From assembly GCF_000019905.1 (NCBI RefSeq), contig NC_010556.1:398001-462000 (forward strand): DNA of 64,000 nt. The letters are read 5' to 3'. This DNA comes from Exiguobacterium artemiae 255-15. Lineage in GTDB: Bacteria > Bacillota > Bacilli > Exiguobacteriales > Exiguobacteriaceae. The notes below the pieces were generated by a model that was not told the origin of the DNA, searched no databases, and was given only the letters and a program-made list of their open reading frames with translations. Below, piece after piece: positions 17,464 through 25,085 of the stretch (the first letter of the stretch is position 1; each line of letters begins with the position of its first letter). A program made the translations under genes and the position numbers.

Positions 17464-17958
17464 ATGACGACACGTTTAGAACAGGAGATCCGGCAGGCGC
17501 TCGATACGGTCAAGGATCCGGAAATCGATGCGGTCAGTATCCTGGATCTCGGGATGGTCGAAGCGACGGAATGGACGGAGACACCGTTCGGATACGATGT
17601 CCGGGTGACACTGCTGCCGACATTTTTAGGATGTCCGGCGCTTGATATCATTCAAAAAAATACGGAATCCGCGTTGTTGCAAGTACCTCGGGTCAATACG
17701 GTCAATGTCGTCTTCCTGTTTGATCCACCCTGGACATCGGACCGGATTACGGAACAAGGGATTGCCGGTCTGAAGTCGTTTGGGATTGCCCCGCCGCGGG
17801 TCGTCGATGGGAAATGGGAAATCGACTGTCCGTACTGCGGATCGACGTTCGTCTCGATTGAAAATCTGTTTGGTCCGACGGCTTGTCGCAGCATTTTATA
17901 CTGTAAATCATGCAAAAATCCATTCGAGGCGATGAAACCCGTCTCTACTCTCATGTGA
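17464..17958 (+). CDS. paaD: PaaD, DUF59/MIP18-type Fe-S maturation factor for the epoxidase
   Basis: Required in characterised systems for assembly or maturation of the phenylacetyl-CoA epoxidase, probably in Fe-S or iron insertion. The 164-residue protein has an N-terminal MIP18/DUF59 domain (ALDTVKDPEIDAVSILDLG) and a C-terminal cysteine-rich element with CPYCG, a single Cys in TACR, and CKSC, typical of PaaD. The ATG at 17464 is selected because AAAGGGG precedes it; an earlier ATG at 17443 overlaps paaC. In the usual operon paaE follows, but here an EthD-family gene follows instead. Confidence 0.92.
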   Translation: MTTRLEQEIRQALDTVKDPEIDAVSILDLGMVEATEWTETPFGYDVRVTLLPTFLGCPALDIIQKNTESALLQVPRVNTVNVVFLFDPPWTSDRITEQGIAGLKSFGIAPPRVVDGKWEIDCPYCGSTFVSIENLFGPTACRSILYCKSCKNPFEAMKPVSTLM

Positions 17959-17973
17959 AGGAAGGTAATCATT

Positions 17974-18297
17974 ATGGTAAAACTAATCGCGCTTTATACA
18001 CATCCGGAAAACAAGGAACAGTTTGACGAGCATTACTTTAATGTCCATGGTCCGCTGACGGCCAAGATTCCCGGTCTGCAACAGATGACGGTCACGAAAA
18101 TCGTCGGTTCACCGATGGGCGGAGACGGGAAATATTATCTGATGTGCGAAATGGTCTACGAAAGCCATGAAACGATGAAAGCCGGCATGCGTTCGCTTGA
18201 AGGGAAAGCATCCGGGAAAGATTTGATGGGCTTTGCGGGAGATCTTGTAACGCTGATGATTGGTGAAGAAGTCCATGCTGACGCCACAGTACGTTAA
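17974..18297 (+). CDS. EthD-family protein in the paa operon
   Basis: A 107-residue ferredoxin-like alpha/beta barrel protein of the EthD family: MVKLIALYTHPENKEQFDEHY...HGPLTAKIPGL is the family's N-terminal signature. EthD proteins often accompany oxidative degradation genes; their exact role is poorly known. It occupies the position where paaE lies in proteobacterial operons. It cannot itself be a reductase, since it has no flavin or Fe-S motif. Spacing to paaD is 15 bases with an AAGGAAGG site, and the hydratase start lies inside its 3' end. A role in the epoxidase step is inference. Confidence 0.75.
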   Translation: MVKLIALYTHPENKEQFDEHYFNVHGPLTAKIPGLQQMTVTKIVGSPMGGDGKYYLMCEMVYESHETMKAGMRSLEGKASGKDLMGFAGDLVTLMIGEEVHADATVR

Positions 18298-19051
18298 GGC
18301 GAGTATCGACGGTCGGATCGGCCGGATCCGGCTGAACCGTCCGGAGCGTTACAATGCCTTAAACCGGGCGATGATCCGGGAAATCGTCGAAGCGATGGAG
18401 CGGTTCGATCAGGATGAAACGGTTGCGGTCATCGTCCTGAACGGTGAAGGAAAATCCTTTTCCGCCGGAGCCGACATCGAGGAGATGGTCGACGCAACCC
18501 CGGTTTCGATGGAATTGCTTGATCCGTTTGCGGATTGGGACCGAATCAGCCGGCTGCATAAACCGTTGATTGCGGCCGTTCATGGCTTTGTGCTCGGCGG
18601 AGGGTTTGAACTGGCTCTCGCCTGCGACTTAATCTATGCGACACCCGAGACGCAGTTTGCGTTTCCGGAGGTCGGACTCGGCGTCATGCCGGGAGCCGGC
18701 GGGACACAACGGTTGACGAAACGGATCGGTCGGACACGGGCACTGGAATGGTTGTGGACGGGAGACCGGATGCCGGCATCGGAAGCACAGCAACTCGGGA
18801 TCATCAACCGGATCGTGGAAGCGGATCAGCTTGAAGCACATGTGTTGACAGTGGCCGAGCGGATTGCAGCGCAACCGGTGATGTCCGTGCGTCTGATTAA
18901 AGATGCGGTTGATAAAGCAGGGAATCTGTCGTTGCAAGACGGCATGGATCATGAACGACGAAATTTCTACTTACTATTCGGGACGAACGATCAAACGGAA
19001 GGCATGCAAGCTTTCGTTGAAAAACGCCAACCGACATTCAAAGGAAACTAA
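18275..19051 (+). CDS. paaF: Enoyl-CoA hydratase, PaaF-like
   Basis: Crotonase-family enzyme, probably 2,3-dehydroadipyl-CoA hydratase in the beta-oxidation-like end of the paa pathway. Of its 258 residues, Glu112 (GGGFELAL) and Glu132 (FPEVGLG) match the two catalytic glutamates of true hydratases, spaced by 20 as in the rat enzyme. The oxyanion-hole segment SAGADI is at 63-68. The ATG at 18275 lies inside the EthD gene with GGTGAAG as a modest ribosome site; a TTG at 18260 is an alternative. Assignment to PaaF rather than another hydratase rests on context. Confidence 0.8.
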   Translation: MLTPQYVKASIDGRIGRIRLNRPERYNALNRAMIREIVEAMERFDQDETVAVIVLNGEGKSFSAGADIEEMVDATPVSMELLDPFADWDRISRLHKPLIAAVHGFVLGGGFELALACDLIYATPETQFAFPEVGLGVMPGAGGTQRLTKRIGRTRALEWLWTGDRMPASEAQQLGIINRIVEADQLEAHVLTVAERIAAQPVMSVRLIKDAVDKAGNLSLQDGMDHERRNFYLLFGTNDQTEGMQAFVEKRQPTFKGN

Positions 19052-19065
19052 AAGGAGTGGGAGCT

Positions 19066-20574
19066 ATGTCAACGGTACATGAAAAAACAATTGAGATGAA
19101 ACGTTCCGTCTATCATCTGGTCATCAACGGCGAACAGGTCGAAGGGACATCAGGCGAGACATTCAAAACGTATAATCCGGCGACGGGCGAAGTCATCGCG
19201 GAAGTCGCAAAAGCGTCAAAAGCCGATGCCGATCGTGCTGTCCAGGCGGCGCGTGATGCTTTTGATCACGGGAAGTGGAAAATGTGGCCGGTCGGTCGCC
19301 GGTCACAAGTGCTGAATAAAATTGCCGGCATCATGCGTTCACGTTTTAATGAGCTCGTGGAACTCGAGATTCTGGATACCGGGAAATCACTCGCTGCGGC
19401 ACAGGGACAAATCACGCAAGCGATTGAAGACTTTGAATTTTATGCCGGTGCCATCGTCGGTCACCGCGGATCCGTCAATAACGTGCCGGGTCAATTCCAT
19501 AACTACACGGAAAAAGAACCGGTCGGCGTCTGTGCCCAAATCATTCCGTGGAACTATCCGTTGATGATGGCGGCGTGGAAAGTCGCACCGGCGATTGCCG
19601 TCGGCTGTTCGGTTGTCGTGAAACCGGCGACGCTGACACCACTGACAGCCATTATCCTGGGTGAAATTTGTCTCGAAGCCGGTGTACCGGCGGGCGTCGT
19701 CAACGTCATTCCGGGATCGGGCCGTGAAATCGGCAATCATTTGGTAGAGCATCCGAATGTTAATAAAGTGGCCTTCACCGGTTCAACACCAGTCGGAAAA
19801 GATATCATGGGCCGGGCGTCGGAAAGTCTGAAACGCGTCACGCTCGAGCTTGGCGGTAAATCACCGAACCTCGTCTTTGAGGATGCCGATATCACGGCAG
19901 CTGTCGACGGTTCGTTGTTCGGAATCTTCTACAACAGCGGTCAGTCGTGCGAAGCGCGCTCACGCCTGTATATTCATGAAGACATTTACGATACGTTCAT
20001 GGAACAATTCGTCGCGAAAACGAAACAATTGGTGCTCGGTAATCCGTTCGACAAAGGCACACACGTCGGAGCGATCATCGATCAACAGCAACTCGATGTC
20101 ATCGACGGTTATGTCCAGTCGGCAAAAGCGGACGGTGCTACGATTTTGACTGGGGGTCAAGTCGAGAAGGTAGCCGGCTTTGAAGAAGGTTTCTGGTATG
20201 CACCGACGATCATTGCCGATGTGACACACGACATGAAAGCCGTCCAGGAAGAAATCTTCGGACCGGTCGTCGTCGTGATGAAGTTCAAGGACGAAAAAGA
20301 AGCCGTCCGTCTCGCAAACGATACGGAGTTCGGACTCGGATCAGCGATTTGGACAAAAGACGGAGCGCGGGCGACACGGATTGCGAATCAAATCAAAGCC
20401 GGTATCGTCATGATCAACTGTCCGTTCTCGGCCTTCCCGGGCACACCGTTCGGCGGCTACAAACAATCTGGTTTCGGTCGTGAACTCTGCATCGAGACGC
20501 TTGATTTATATACGGAAACGAAAAGTATCCTGTCGTACTACGGCAGTCGTCCACTTAATCCGTTCGGACTGTAA
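19066..20574 (+). CDS. NAD(P)-dependent aldehyde dehydrogenase of the paa cluster
   Basis: A 502-residue class of aldehyde dehydrogenase with catalytic Glu261 (LELGGKSPN), Cys295 (NSGQSCEARSR) and the TGSTPVG cofactor loop near residue 238. In the paa pathway the semialdehyde formed after oxepin-CoA ring opening must be oxidised, normally by the aldehyde dehydrogenase half of PaaZ. This protein is the length of a single ALDH domain and lacks the fused MaoC-type hydratase of PaaZ, so it is the likely stand-alone equivalent. Betaine or phenylacetaldehyde dehydrogenase activity is an alternative. ATG 19066 follows AAAGGAG at a spacing of eight. Confidence 0.85.
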   Translation: MSTVHEKTIEMKRSVYHLVINGEQVEGTSGETFKTYNPATGEVIAEVAKASKADADRAVQAARDAFDHGKWKMWPVGRRSQVLNKIAGIMRSRFNELVELEILDTGKSLAAAQGQITQAIEDFEFYAGAIVGHRGSVNNVPGQFHNYTEKEPVGVCAQIIPWNYPLMMAAWKVAPAIAVGCSVVVKPATLTPLTAIILGEICLEAGVPAGVVNVIPGSGREIGNHLVEHPNVNKVAFTGSTPVGKDIMGRASESLKRVTLELGGKSPNLVFEDADITAAVDGSLFGIFYNSGQSCEARSRLYIHEDIYDTFMEQFVAKTKQLVLGNPFDKGTHVGAIIDQQQLDVIDGYVQSAKADGATILTGGQVEKVAGFEEGFWYAPTIIADVTHDMKAVQEEIFGPVVVVMKFKDEKEAVRLANDTEFGLGSAIWTKDGARATRIANQIKAGIVMINCPFSAFPGTPFGGYKQSGFGRELCIETLDLYTETKSILSYYGSRPLNPFGL

Positions 20575-20580
20575 AACCAA

Positions 20581-20612
20581 AGCGTGCGGACGTTCGTCCG
20601 GACGCTTTTTTA
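20581..20612 (+). terminator. Intrinsic terminator-like hairpin inside the paa operon
   Basis: AGCGTGCGGACG pairs with CGTCCGGACGCT (one mismatch) and is followed by TTTTTT, directly after the aldehyde dehydrogenase stop and 15 bases before paaH. It probably attenuates expression of the distal genes. Confidence 0.75.
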
Positions 20613-20626
20613 AAGGGGGAAATCAG

Positions 20627-21499
20627 ATGATGGTTCAACAGATGGTTGTCGTAGGATCAGGTGTGATGGGAAGAGGGATTGCGTACGTCGCAGCAGCAAG
20701 CGGATTTGACGTGACGCTCGTCGATGTGGAGCAACAACTGCTTGCGTCAGCGCAGCAAGAACTGGAAACGATTGCGGATAAAGGTGTCAGCCGTGGGAAA
20801 ATGACGACGGAAGAAGTCGGTCAACTGTTCGACCGTTTGCGTTATGCAACGGATTTAGAAGAGGCGGTCAAAGAAGCAGATCTCGTAATCGAAGCTGTTC
20901 CGGAACGACTCGAAATCAAACGAATGGTGTTTGAGACACTGGACCGTCATGCGCCGGCGGAGTGTGTCTTTGCGACCAATACGTCGACGATGAGCCCGAC
21001 CGAGATTGCGTCGTTTACGAAACGTCCGGAACGGGTCATGGCGATGCATTTCTTTAATCCGGTCCACCGGATGCCGCTCGTCGAACTGGCACGGGGTCTT
21101 GAGACATCGGACGAAACGGTAATGATCTGCGAAACCGTTGCGCAACAGATGGGAAAAGAGACGGTTGTCATTCAGGAGTTTCCCGGATTCGTTACGTCAC
21201 GGATCAGTGCCCTTGTCGGAAATGAAGCGTTTTATATGCTCCAGGAAGGACTCGGGACACCGGAAGAAATTGATAAAGCGATCAAGCTTGGACTGAACTA
21301 TCCGATGGGACCGTTTGAACTCGGGGATCTCGTCGGACTCGACACCCGTTTAAACAATCTGAAGTATCTGCATGAAAAATTGGGTGAAAAATACCGGCCG
21401 GCACCACTGCTCGAACAGTATGTCAAAGCAGGACGGCTCGGGCGAAAAACCGGACGCGGTGTCTATGAGTATTCCGACAGCGGGGTGAAGACACGATGA
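20627..21499 (+). CDS. paaH: 3-hydroxyacyl-CoA dehydrogenase (3-hydroxyadipyl-CoA type)
   Basis: NAD-dependent oxidation of a 3-hydroxyacyl-CoA, in this context 3-hydroxyadipyl-CoA to 3-oxoadipyl-CoA. The 290-residue protein carries the Rossmann motif VVGSGVMGRGIA at about 8-19 and the family HFFNPVHRMPLVE with catalytic His, then the C-terminal dimer domain (NYPMGPFELGDLVGLD). Length suits the single-domain PaaH/Hbd type. Two adjacent ATGs occur (20627, 20630) after AAAGGGGG. The frame runs upstream into the aldehyde dehydrogenase gene but has no sense there. It overlaps the thiolase by four bases. Confidence 0.9.
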   Translation: MMVQQMVVVGSGVMGRGIAYVAAASGFDVTLVDVEQQLLASAQQELETIADKGVSRGKMTTEEVGQLFDRLRYATDLEEAVKEADLVIEAVPERLEIKRMVFETLDRHAPAECVFATNTSTMSPTEIASFTKRPERVMAMHFFNPVHRMPLVELARGLETSDETVMICETVAQQMGKETVVIQEFPGFVTSRISALVGNEAFYMLQEGLGTPEEIDKAIKLGLNYPMGPFELGDLVGLDTRLNNLKYLHEKLGEKYRPAPLLEQYVKAGRLGRKTGRGVYEYSDSGVKTR

Positions 21500-22704
21500 G
21501 ACGTGTAGCGATCATTGATGCGGTCCGTACACCAATCGGCCGGTATAACGGGGCACTGAAAGACGTCCGCCCGGATGATTTAGGGGCGTGTGTCATTCAA
21601 GCCCTCGTTGACCGCAATCCGAATGTCGATCCGAAGCAAATCGAAGAAGTGATTTTCGGAAATGCCAATCAGGCGGGAGAAGATAACCGGAATGTCGCCC
21701 GGATGTCCGGCTTACTCGCCGGTCTGCCGGTAGAAGTCGCGGGAACAACCGTCAACCGGCTGTGCGGTTCCGGACTGGATGCCGTCATTGCGGCAGCCCG
21801 GGCGATTGCGATGAACGAAGGCGATATTTATATTGCCGGCGGAACGGAAAGCATGACCCGGGCTCCGTTCGTCATGGGCAAACCGGAAACGGGTTTCGCC
21901 CGCGGGAATCCGACGCTGTATGACACGACAATCGGCTGGCGGTTCGTCAATGAAAAGCTGCAAGGAATGTACGGAACGGACTCGATGCCGGAAACGGCGG
22001 AACACGTTGCAACCCGGTACGGCATTTCGCGGGAAACGCAGGACGATTTTGCCTTTTCCAGTCAGCAACGGGCGAAGCAGGCGATGGAAACACATCGTTT
22101 TCAAACCGAGCTGGTGCCGGTCCGGTATACGACACGTAAAGGTCAGGTCATCGAAGTCGATACGGACGAACATCCGCGTCCCGACACAAGCCGTGAAAAG
22201 CTTGGAACGCTCAAAAGCCTGTTTCCGAACGGTACTGTTACAGCGGGAAATGCATCGGGTGTCAACGACGGGGCAGCTGCGCTGTTGTTGATGAGCGAAG
22301 AAACGGCGGAACATCTTGGTCTGACACCGCTTGCCTATTACCGGGCCAGTGCCGTCGCCGGTGTCGAGCCTGCTGTCATGGGAATCGGACCGGTCGACGC
22401 GACCCGGAAAGTCTTGAAACGGGCCGGTTTGACGGTGGAGCAGCTGGACTTGATTGAACTCAACGAGGCGTTTGCGGCACAAAGCGTCGCCTGTATGAAC
22501 GAGCTTGGATTACCGCCGGAAAAAGTTAATGTCAACGGAGGTGCGATCGCATTCGGTCATCCACTCGGCGCAAGCGGGGCACGGATTTTGACGACGTTAA
22601 TCCACGAAATGTGCCGGACGAATCAGACATATGGTCTCGCAACGATGTGTGTAGGAGTCGGACAAGGCATTGCACTCATTGTTGAACGGGAGGAACTGAC
22701 ATGA
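21496..22704 (+). CDS. paaJ: 3-oxoadipyl-CoA/acetyl-CoA thiolase
   Basis: Thiolytic cleavage, here presumably of 3-oxoadipyl-CoA to succinyl-CoA and acetyl-CoA and of the 3-oxo-5,6-dehydrosuberyl-CoA intermediate. The 402-residue thiolase has the acylated Cys90 (NRLCGSGLDA), the GGAIAFGHPLGASGAR motif with catalytic His, and the C-terminal MCVGVGQG with the proton-transfer Cys. The early residues IIDAVRTPIGRYNGALKDVRPDDL resemble PaaJ/PcaF closely. Position between paaH and a hydratase, with ATGA overlaps on both sides, supports the pathway assignment over a general fatty acid thiolase. Confidence 0.9.
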   Translation: MRRVAIIDAVRTPIGRYNGALKDVRPDDLGACVIQALVDRNPNVDPKQIEEVIFGNANQAGEDNRNVARMSGLLAGLPVEVAGTTVNRLCGSGLDAVIAAARAIAMNEGDIYIAGGTESMTRAPFVMGKPETGFARGNPTLYDTTIGWRFVNEKLQGMYGTDSMPETAEHVATRYGISRETQDDFAFSSQQRAKQAMETHRFQTELVPVRYTTRKGQVIEVDTDEHPRPDTSREKLGTLKSLFPNGTVTAGNASGVNDGAAALLLMSEETAEHLGLTPLAYYRASAVAGVEPAVMGIGPVDATRKVLKRAGLTVEQLDLIELNEAFAAQSVACMNELGLPPEKVNVNGGAIAFGHPLGASGARILTTLIHEMCRTNQTYGLATMCVGVGQGIALIVEREELT

Positions 22705-23471
22705 TTCATTTGGAACGTTTGGATCACGTCGCCGTTATTCGGGTGGACCGGCCGGAACGGCTGAACTGTTTCGATTATCCGACGCTGGTCGAATTGAAAG
22801 AGCTCGTCGCAACCGTCCGTCGCGAGCCGGATATCCGGGTCGTTCTCTTCACGGGAACGGGGAAAGCATTTAGTGCCGGGGCGGATTTAAAGGAACGGGT
22901 GACGTTAAACGAAACGGAAGTCCGACGGAACGTCGAAATGATTCGTGACGTCTTCGCAGATATTGCCCGTTTGCCGCAACCGACGATTGCTGCCGTCAAC
23001 GGTCATGCGCTCGGAGGAGGCTTCGAATGGATGCTCGCCTGTGATTTCCGGATCATCGTCAACGGTGCGCTCGTCGGCTTAACGGAAACCAGTTTCGGGA
23101 TCATTCCCGGCGCCGGCGGGACACAACGTCTGCCCCGGTTGATTGGGGAGACCCGGGCAAAGGAAATGATTTTCACCGCAAAAAAAATCGATGCGGAGAC
23201 AGCGGAACGTTACGGCATCGTCTCGCGTGTCGTTCCGACCGTCGAAGAATTGATGGAAGTCTGTCTGGCTTTTGCCGACGAGATGCTGCGCAACGGACCG
23301 ATTGCCATCCGGCAGGCGAAACAGGCAATCGACCAAGGGCTTGATCATACGCTTTCAGAAGGCTTGAAACTTGAAACAGCTGCCTATGAAACCGTCATCC
23401 CGACGGAAGACCGCTTGGAGGCGTTACGTGCTTTTGCCGAGAAACGGACACCGCAGTTTCAAGGAAAATGA
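22701..23471 (+). CDS. Second enoyl-CoA hydratase/isomerase of the paa cluster
   Basis: Crotonase-family protein of 256 residues with ALGGGFEWMLACD and IIPGAGGTQRLPRLIG. Both hydratase glutamates are kept, Glu109 and Glu129, 20 residues apart. PaaG, the ring isomerase expected here, instead relies on an Asp and lacks this pair, so this gene does not look like a canonical PaaG; it more resembles YngF-like methylglutaconyl-CoA hydratases. By position it may nonetheless act as the 1,2-epoxyphenylacetyl-CoA isomerase or as a second hydratase. It is the last enzymatic gene before paaX and overlaps paaJ by four bases. Confidence 0.75.
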   Translation: MIHLERLDHVAVIRVDRPERLNCFDYPTLVELKELVATVRREPDIRVVLFTGTGKAFSAGADLKERVTLNETEVRRNVEMIRDVFADIARLPQPTIAAVNGHALGGGFEWMLACDFRIIVNGALVGLTETSFGIIPGAGGTQRLPRLIGETRAKEMIFTAKKIDAETAERYGIVSRVVPTVEELMEVCLAFADEMLRNGPIAIRQAKQAIDQGLDHTLSEGLKLETAAYETVIPTEDRLEALRAFAEKRTPQFQGK

Positions 23472-23547
23472 GGATGGTCGTTCTCTGAAATAACACGTAT
23501 ACTAACGGTACACAAAAAAACGTTATATTAAAGAGAGAGTGAATGAC

Positions 23548-24432
23548 ATGAGTGCGAATACACAATCGATGATTTTTACGGTCTACGGGGATTACATCCG
23601 TCATTACGGCAATCAAATCTGGGTCGGCAGTCTGATTCGTCTGCTCAAAGAGTTTGGTCATAATGAACAGGCGGTCCGGGTCGCGGTTTCCCGGATGGTC
23701 AAGCAAGGCTGGCTCACCTCACAAAAACAAGGCACGAAAAGTTTTTATTCGCTGACCCCGCGTGGTGTCGAGCGGATGGAAGAAGCCGCCCGGCGGATTT
23801 ATAAATCGACACCTCATGTCTGGGACGGAAAATGGCGGACGCTGATGTACACGATTCCGGAAGACAAACGGCAAATCCGTGATGAATTGCGGAAAGAGTT
23901 GTCGTGGAGCGGATTCGGAAATTTATCGAACGGTGTCTGGATTTCGCCGAACCCACTCGAAAAAGAAGCGGAACGGTTGATTGAAGCTTATGATATCAAG
24001 GCGTATATCGACTTTTTTGTCGGCGAATACCACGGACCGCAACAGGATCAATCACTGGTCGAACGGGCCTTTCCGCTCGATGAATTACAGGAACGATATG
24101 AACAGTTCATTGCTGAGTACAGCCGGCGTTACATCGTCCATCAAAGCCGGATCCAGCTCGGTGAAATGGATGAGGAACAGTGTTTTGTCGAACGGACGAC
24201 ACTCGTCCATGAATACCGGAAGTTTTTATTTACGGATCCCGGACTGCCGCAGGAGCTGTTGCCGGATGAGTGGAGCGGTCATCACGCGGCCTTGTTGTTT
24301 GAACAATACTACCGGCTGCTCGCAGAACCGGCGAGCCGGTTTTTTGAATCCATTTTTCGTGAAACCCACGATGTGACGCAAAAAAGTGCCGATTATGATG
24401 CTTCGGAACATCCGTTGTTCGCAGAACGCTAA
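23548..24432 (+). CDS. paaX: Phenylacetic acid degradation repressor PaaX
   Basis: Transcriptional repressor of paa genes, released by phenylacetyl-CoA in characterised systems. The 294-residue protein has the PaaX layout: an N-terminal winged helix (about residues 8-70, including QAVRVAVSRMVKQGWL and SFYSLTPRG), a middle domain starting near WDGKWRTLMYTIPE, and a C-terminal effector domain. The ATG at 23548 follows AAAGAGAGAG; a GTG at 23539 is an alternative. It is separated from the hydratase by 76 bases that contain ATAACAC and AACGTTAT motifs also seen before paaK, so it may autoregulate. Confidence 0.92.
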   Translation: MSANTQSMIFTVYGDYIRHYGNQIWVGSLIRLLKEFGHNEQAVRVAVSRMVKQGWLTSQKQGTKSFYSLTPRGVERMEEAARRIYKSTPHVWDGKWRTLMYTIPEDKRQIRDELRKELSWSGFGNLSNGVWISPNPLEKEAERLIEAYDIKAYIDFFVGEYHGPQQDQSLVERAFPLDELQERYEQFIAEYSRRYIVHQSRIQLGEMDEEQCFVERTTLVHEYRKFLFTDPGLPQELLPDEWSGHHAALLFEQYYRLLAEPASRFFESIFRETHDVTQKSADYDASEHPLFAER

Positions 24433-24437
24433 AACAA

Positions 24438-24472
24438 AAACGCTCATCCCGAAGAAACGAGATGAGCGTTTT
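24438..24472. terminator. Bidirectional terminator between paaX and the PaaY-like gene
   Basis: AACGCTCATC pairs with GATGAGCGTT. T residues follow on the plus strand (TTTTC) and a longer TTTTTGTTTT follows on the minus strand, so it can end both convergent transcripts. Confidence 0.8.
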
Positions 24473-24483
24473 CGTGCAGATCG

Positions 24484-25002
24484 TCAATTGTCAGCAAGCT
24501 GTTTTCGGAAGGCATATCCTTTATCGACGTAGGAATCGATCGATTCCTGAATCATCTCGAGATCGGCTGCCGTGAGCTCACGGACGACTTTACCCGGTGA
24601 CCCGATAATGAGCGAACGGGGCGGGAATTTTTTGCCGGACGGAATTAAGGTGTTGGCACCGATAATACATTCTTCCCCGATATCGGCATGATCGAGAACC
24701 GTCGCCCCCATCCCGACGATTGAGCGCCGGCCGATTTTACAACCGTGTAAAATGGCGTTGTGTCCGACCGTCACCTCATCTTCAACAATGACCGGTGCTC
24801 CCTCGTAAAGGTGGATGGTCGCATTGTCCTGGATGCTGCAACGTTTGCCGATCGTGATCGGACCTTCATCGCCGCGGAGGACGGCATTAAACCAAATCGT
24901 CGACTCTTCCCCGACGGTCACATCGCCGATCAAAAAAGCGCCAGGAGCGACAAAGACATTTGTGGCGAGCTGCGGAGAACTATCACGGTACGGAATCTTC
25001 AT
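24484..25002 (-). CDS. Gamma-carbonic anhydrase/PaaY-like hexapeptide protein
   Basis: A 172-residue left-handed beta-helix protein with repeated hexapeptides (for example IGDVTVGEESTIW and ITIGKRCSIQDNATIH) and metal-ligand histidines in TIHLYEG, VGHNAILHGC. This is the YrdA/YtoA/PaaY group. Some members are carbonic anhydrases; E. coli PaaY is a thioesterase that removes a dead-end cyclic CoA ester of the phenylacetate pathway. Being next to paaX makes the PaaY role attractive, but YtoA-type homologs are also common as lone housekeeping genes in Bacillales. The C-terminal helix after IIGSPGKVVREL is normal. Confidence 0.75.
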   Translation of the reverse strand: MKIPYRDSSPQLATNVFVAPGAFLIGDVTVGEESTIWFNAVLRGDEGPITIGKRCSIQDNATIHLYEGAPVIVEDEVTVGHNAILHGCKIGRRSIVGMGATVLDHADIGEECIIGANTLIPSGKKFPPRSLIIGSPGKVVRELTAADLEMIQESIDSYVDKGYAFRKQLADN

Positions 25003-25085
25003 GAAAACGCCTCTTTTCTAAAAAATGAATTAAAATTCAATCTTACTTAGTATACCATTCCTGACAACGGAAACGGAGGGAGACC

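Noticed and set aside
21712-22482. 256-codon antisense ORF within the thiolase gene
   Set aside because: Complement of a well-supported paaJ frame; no start signal or family match. Similar antisense ORFs in galE, uvrX and the ABC ATPase were dropped for the same reason.
22701-23471. Calling the second crotonase PaaG
   Set aside because: It retains both hydratase glutamates and lacks the PaaG-like Asp active site, so the symbol was withheld.
24484-25002. Firm assignment as PaaY
   Set aside because: Gamma-carbonic-anhydrase-like proteins of this length are common housekeeping genes; adjacency to paaX is suggestive only.
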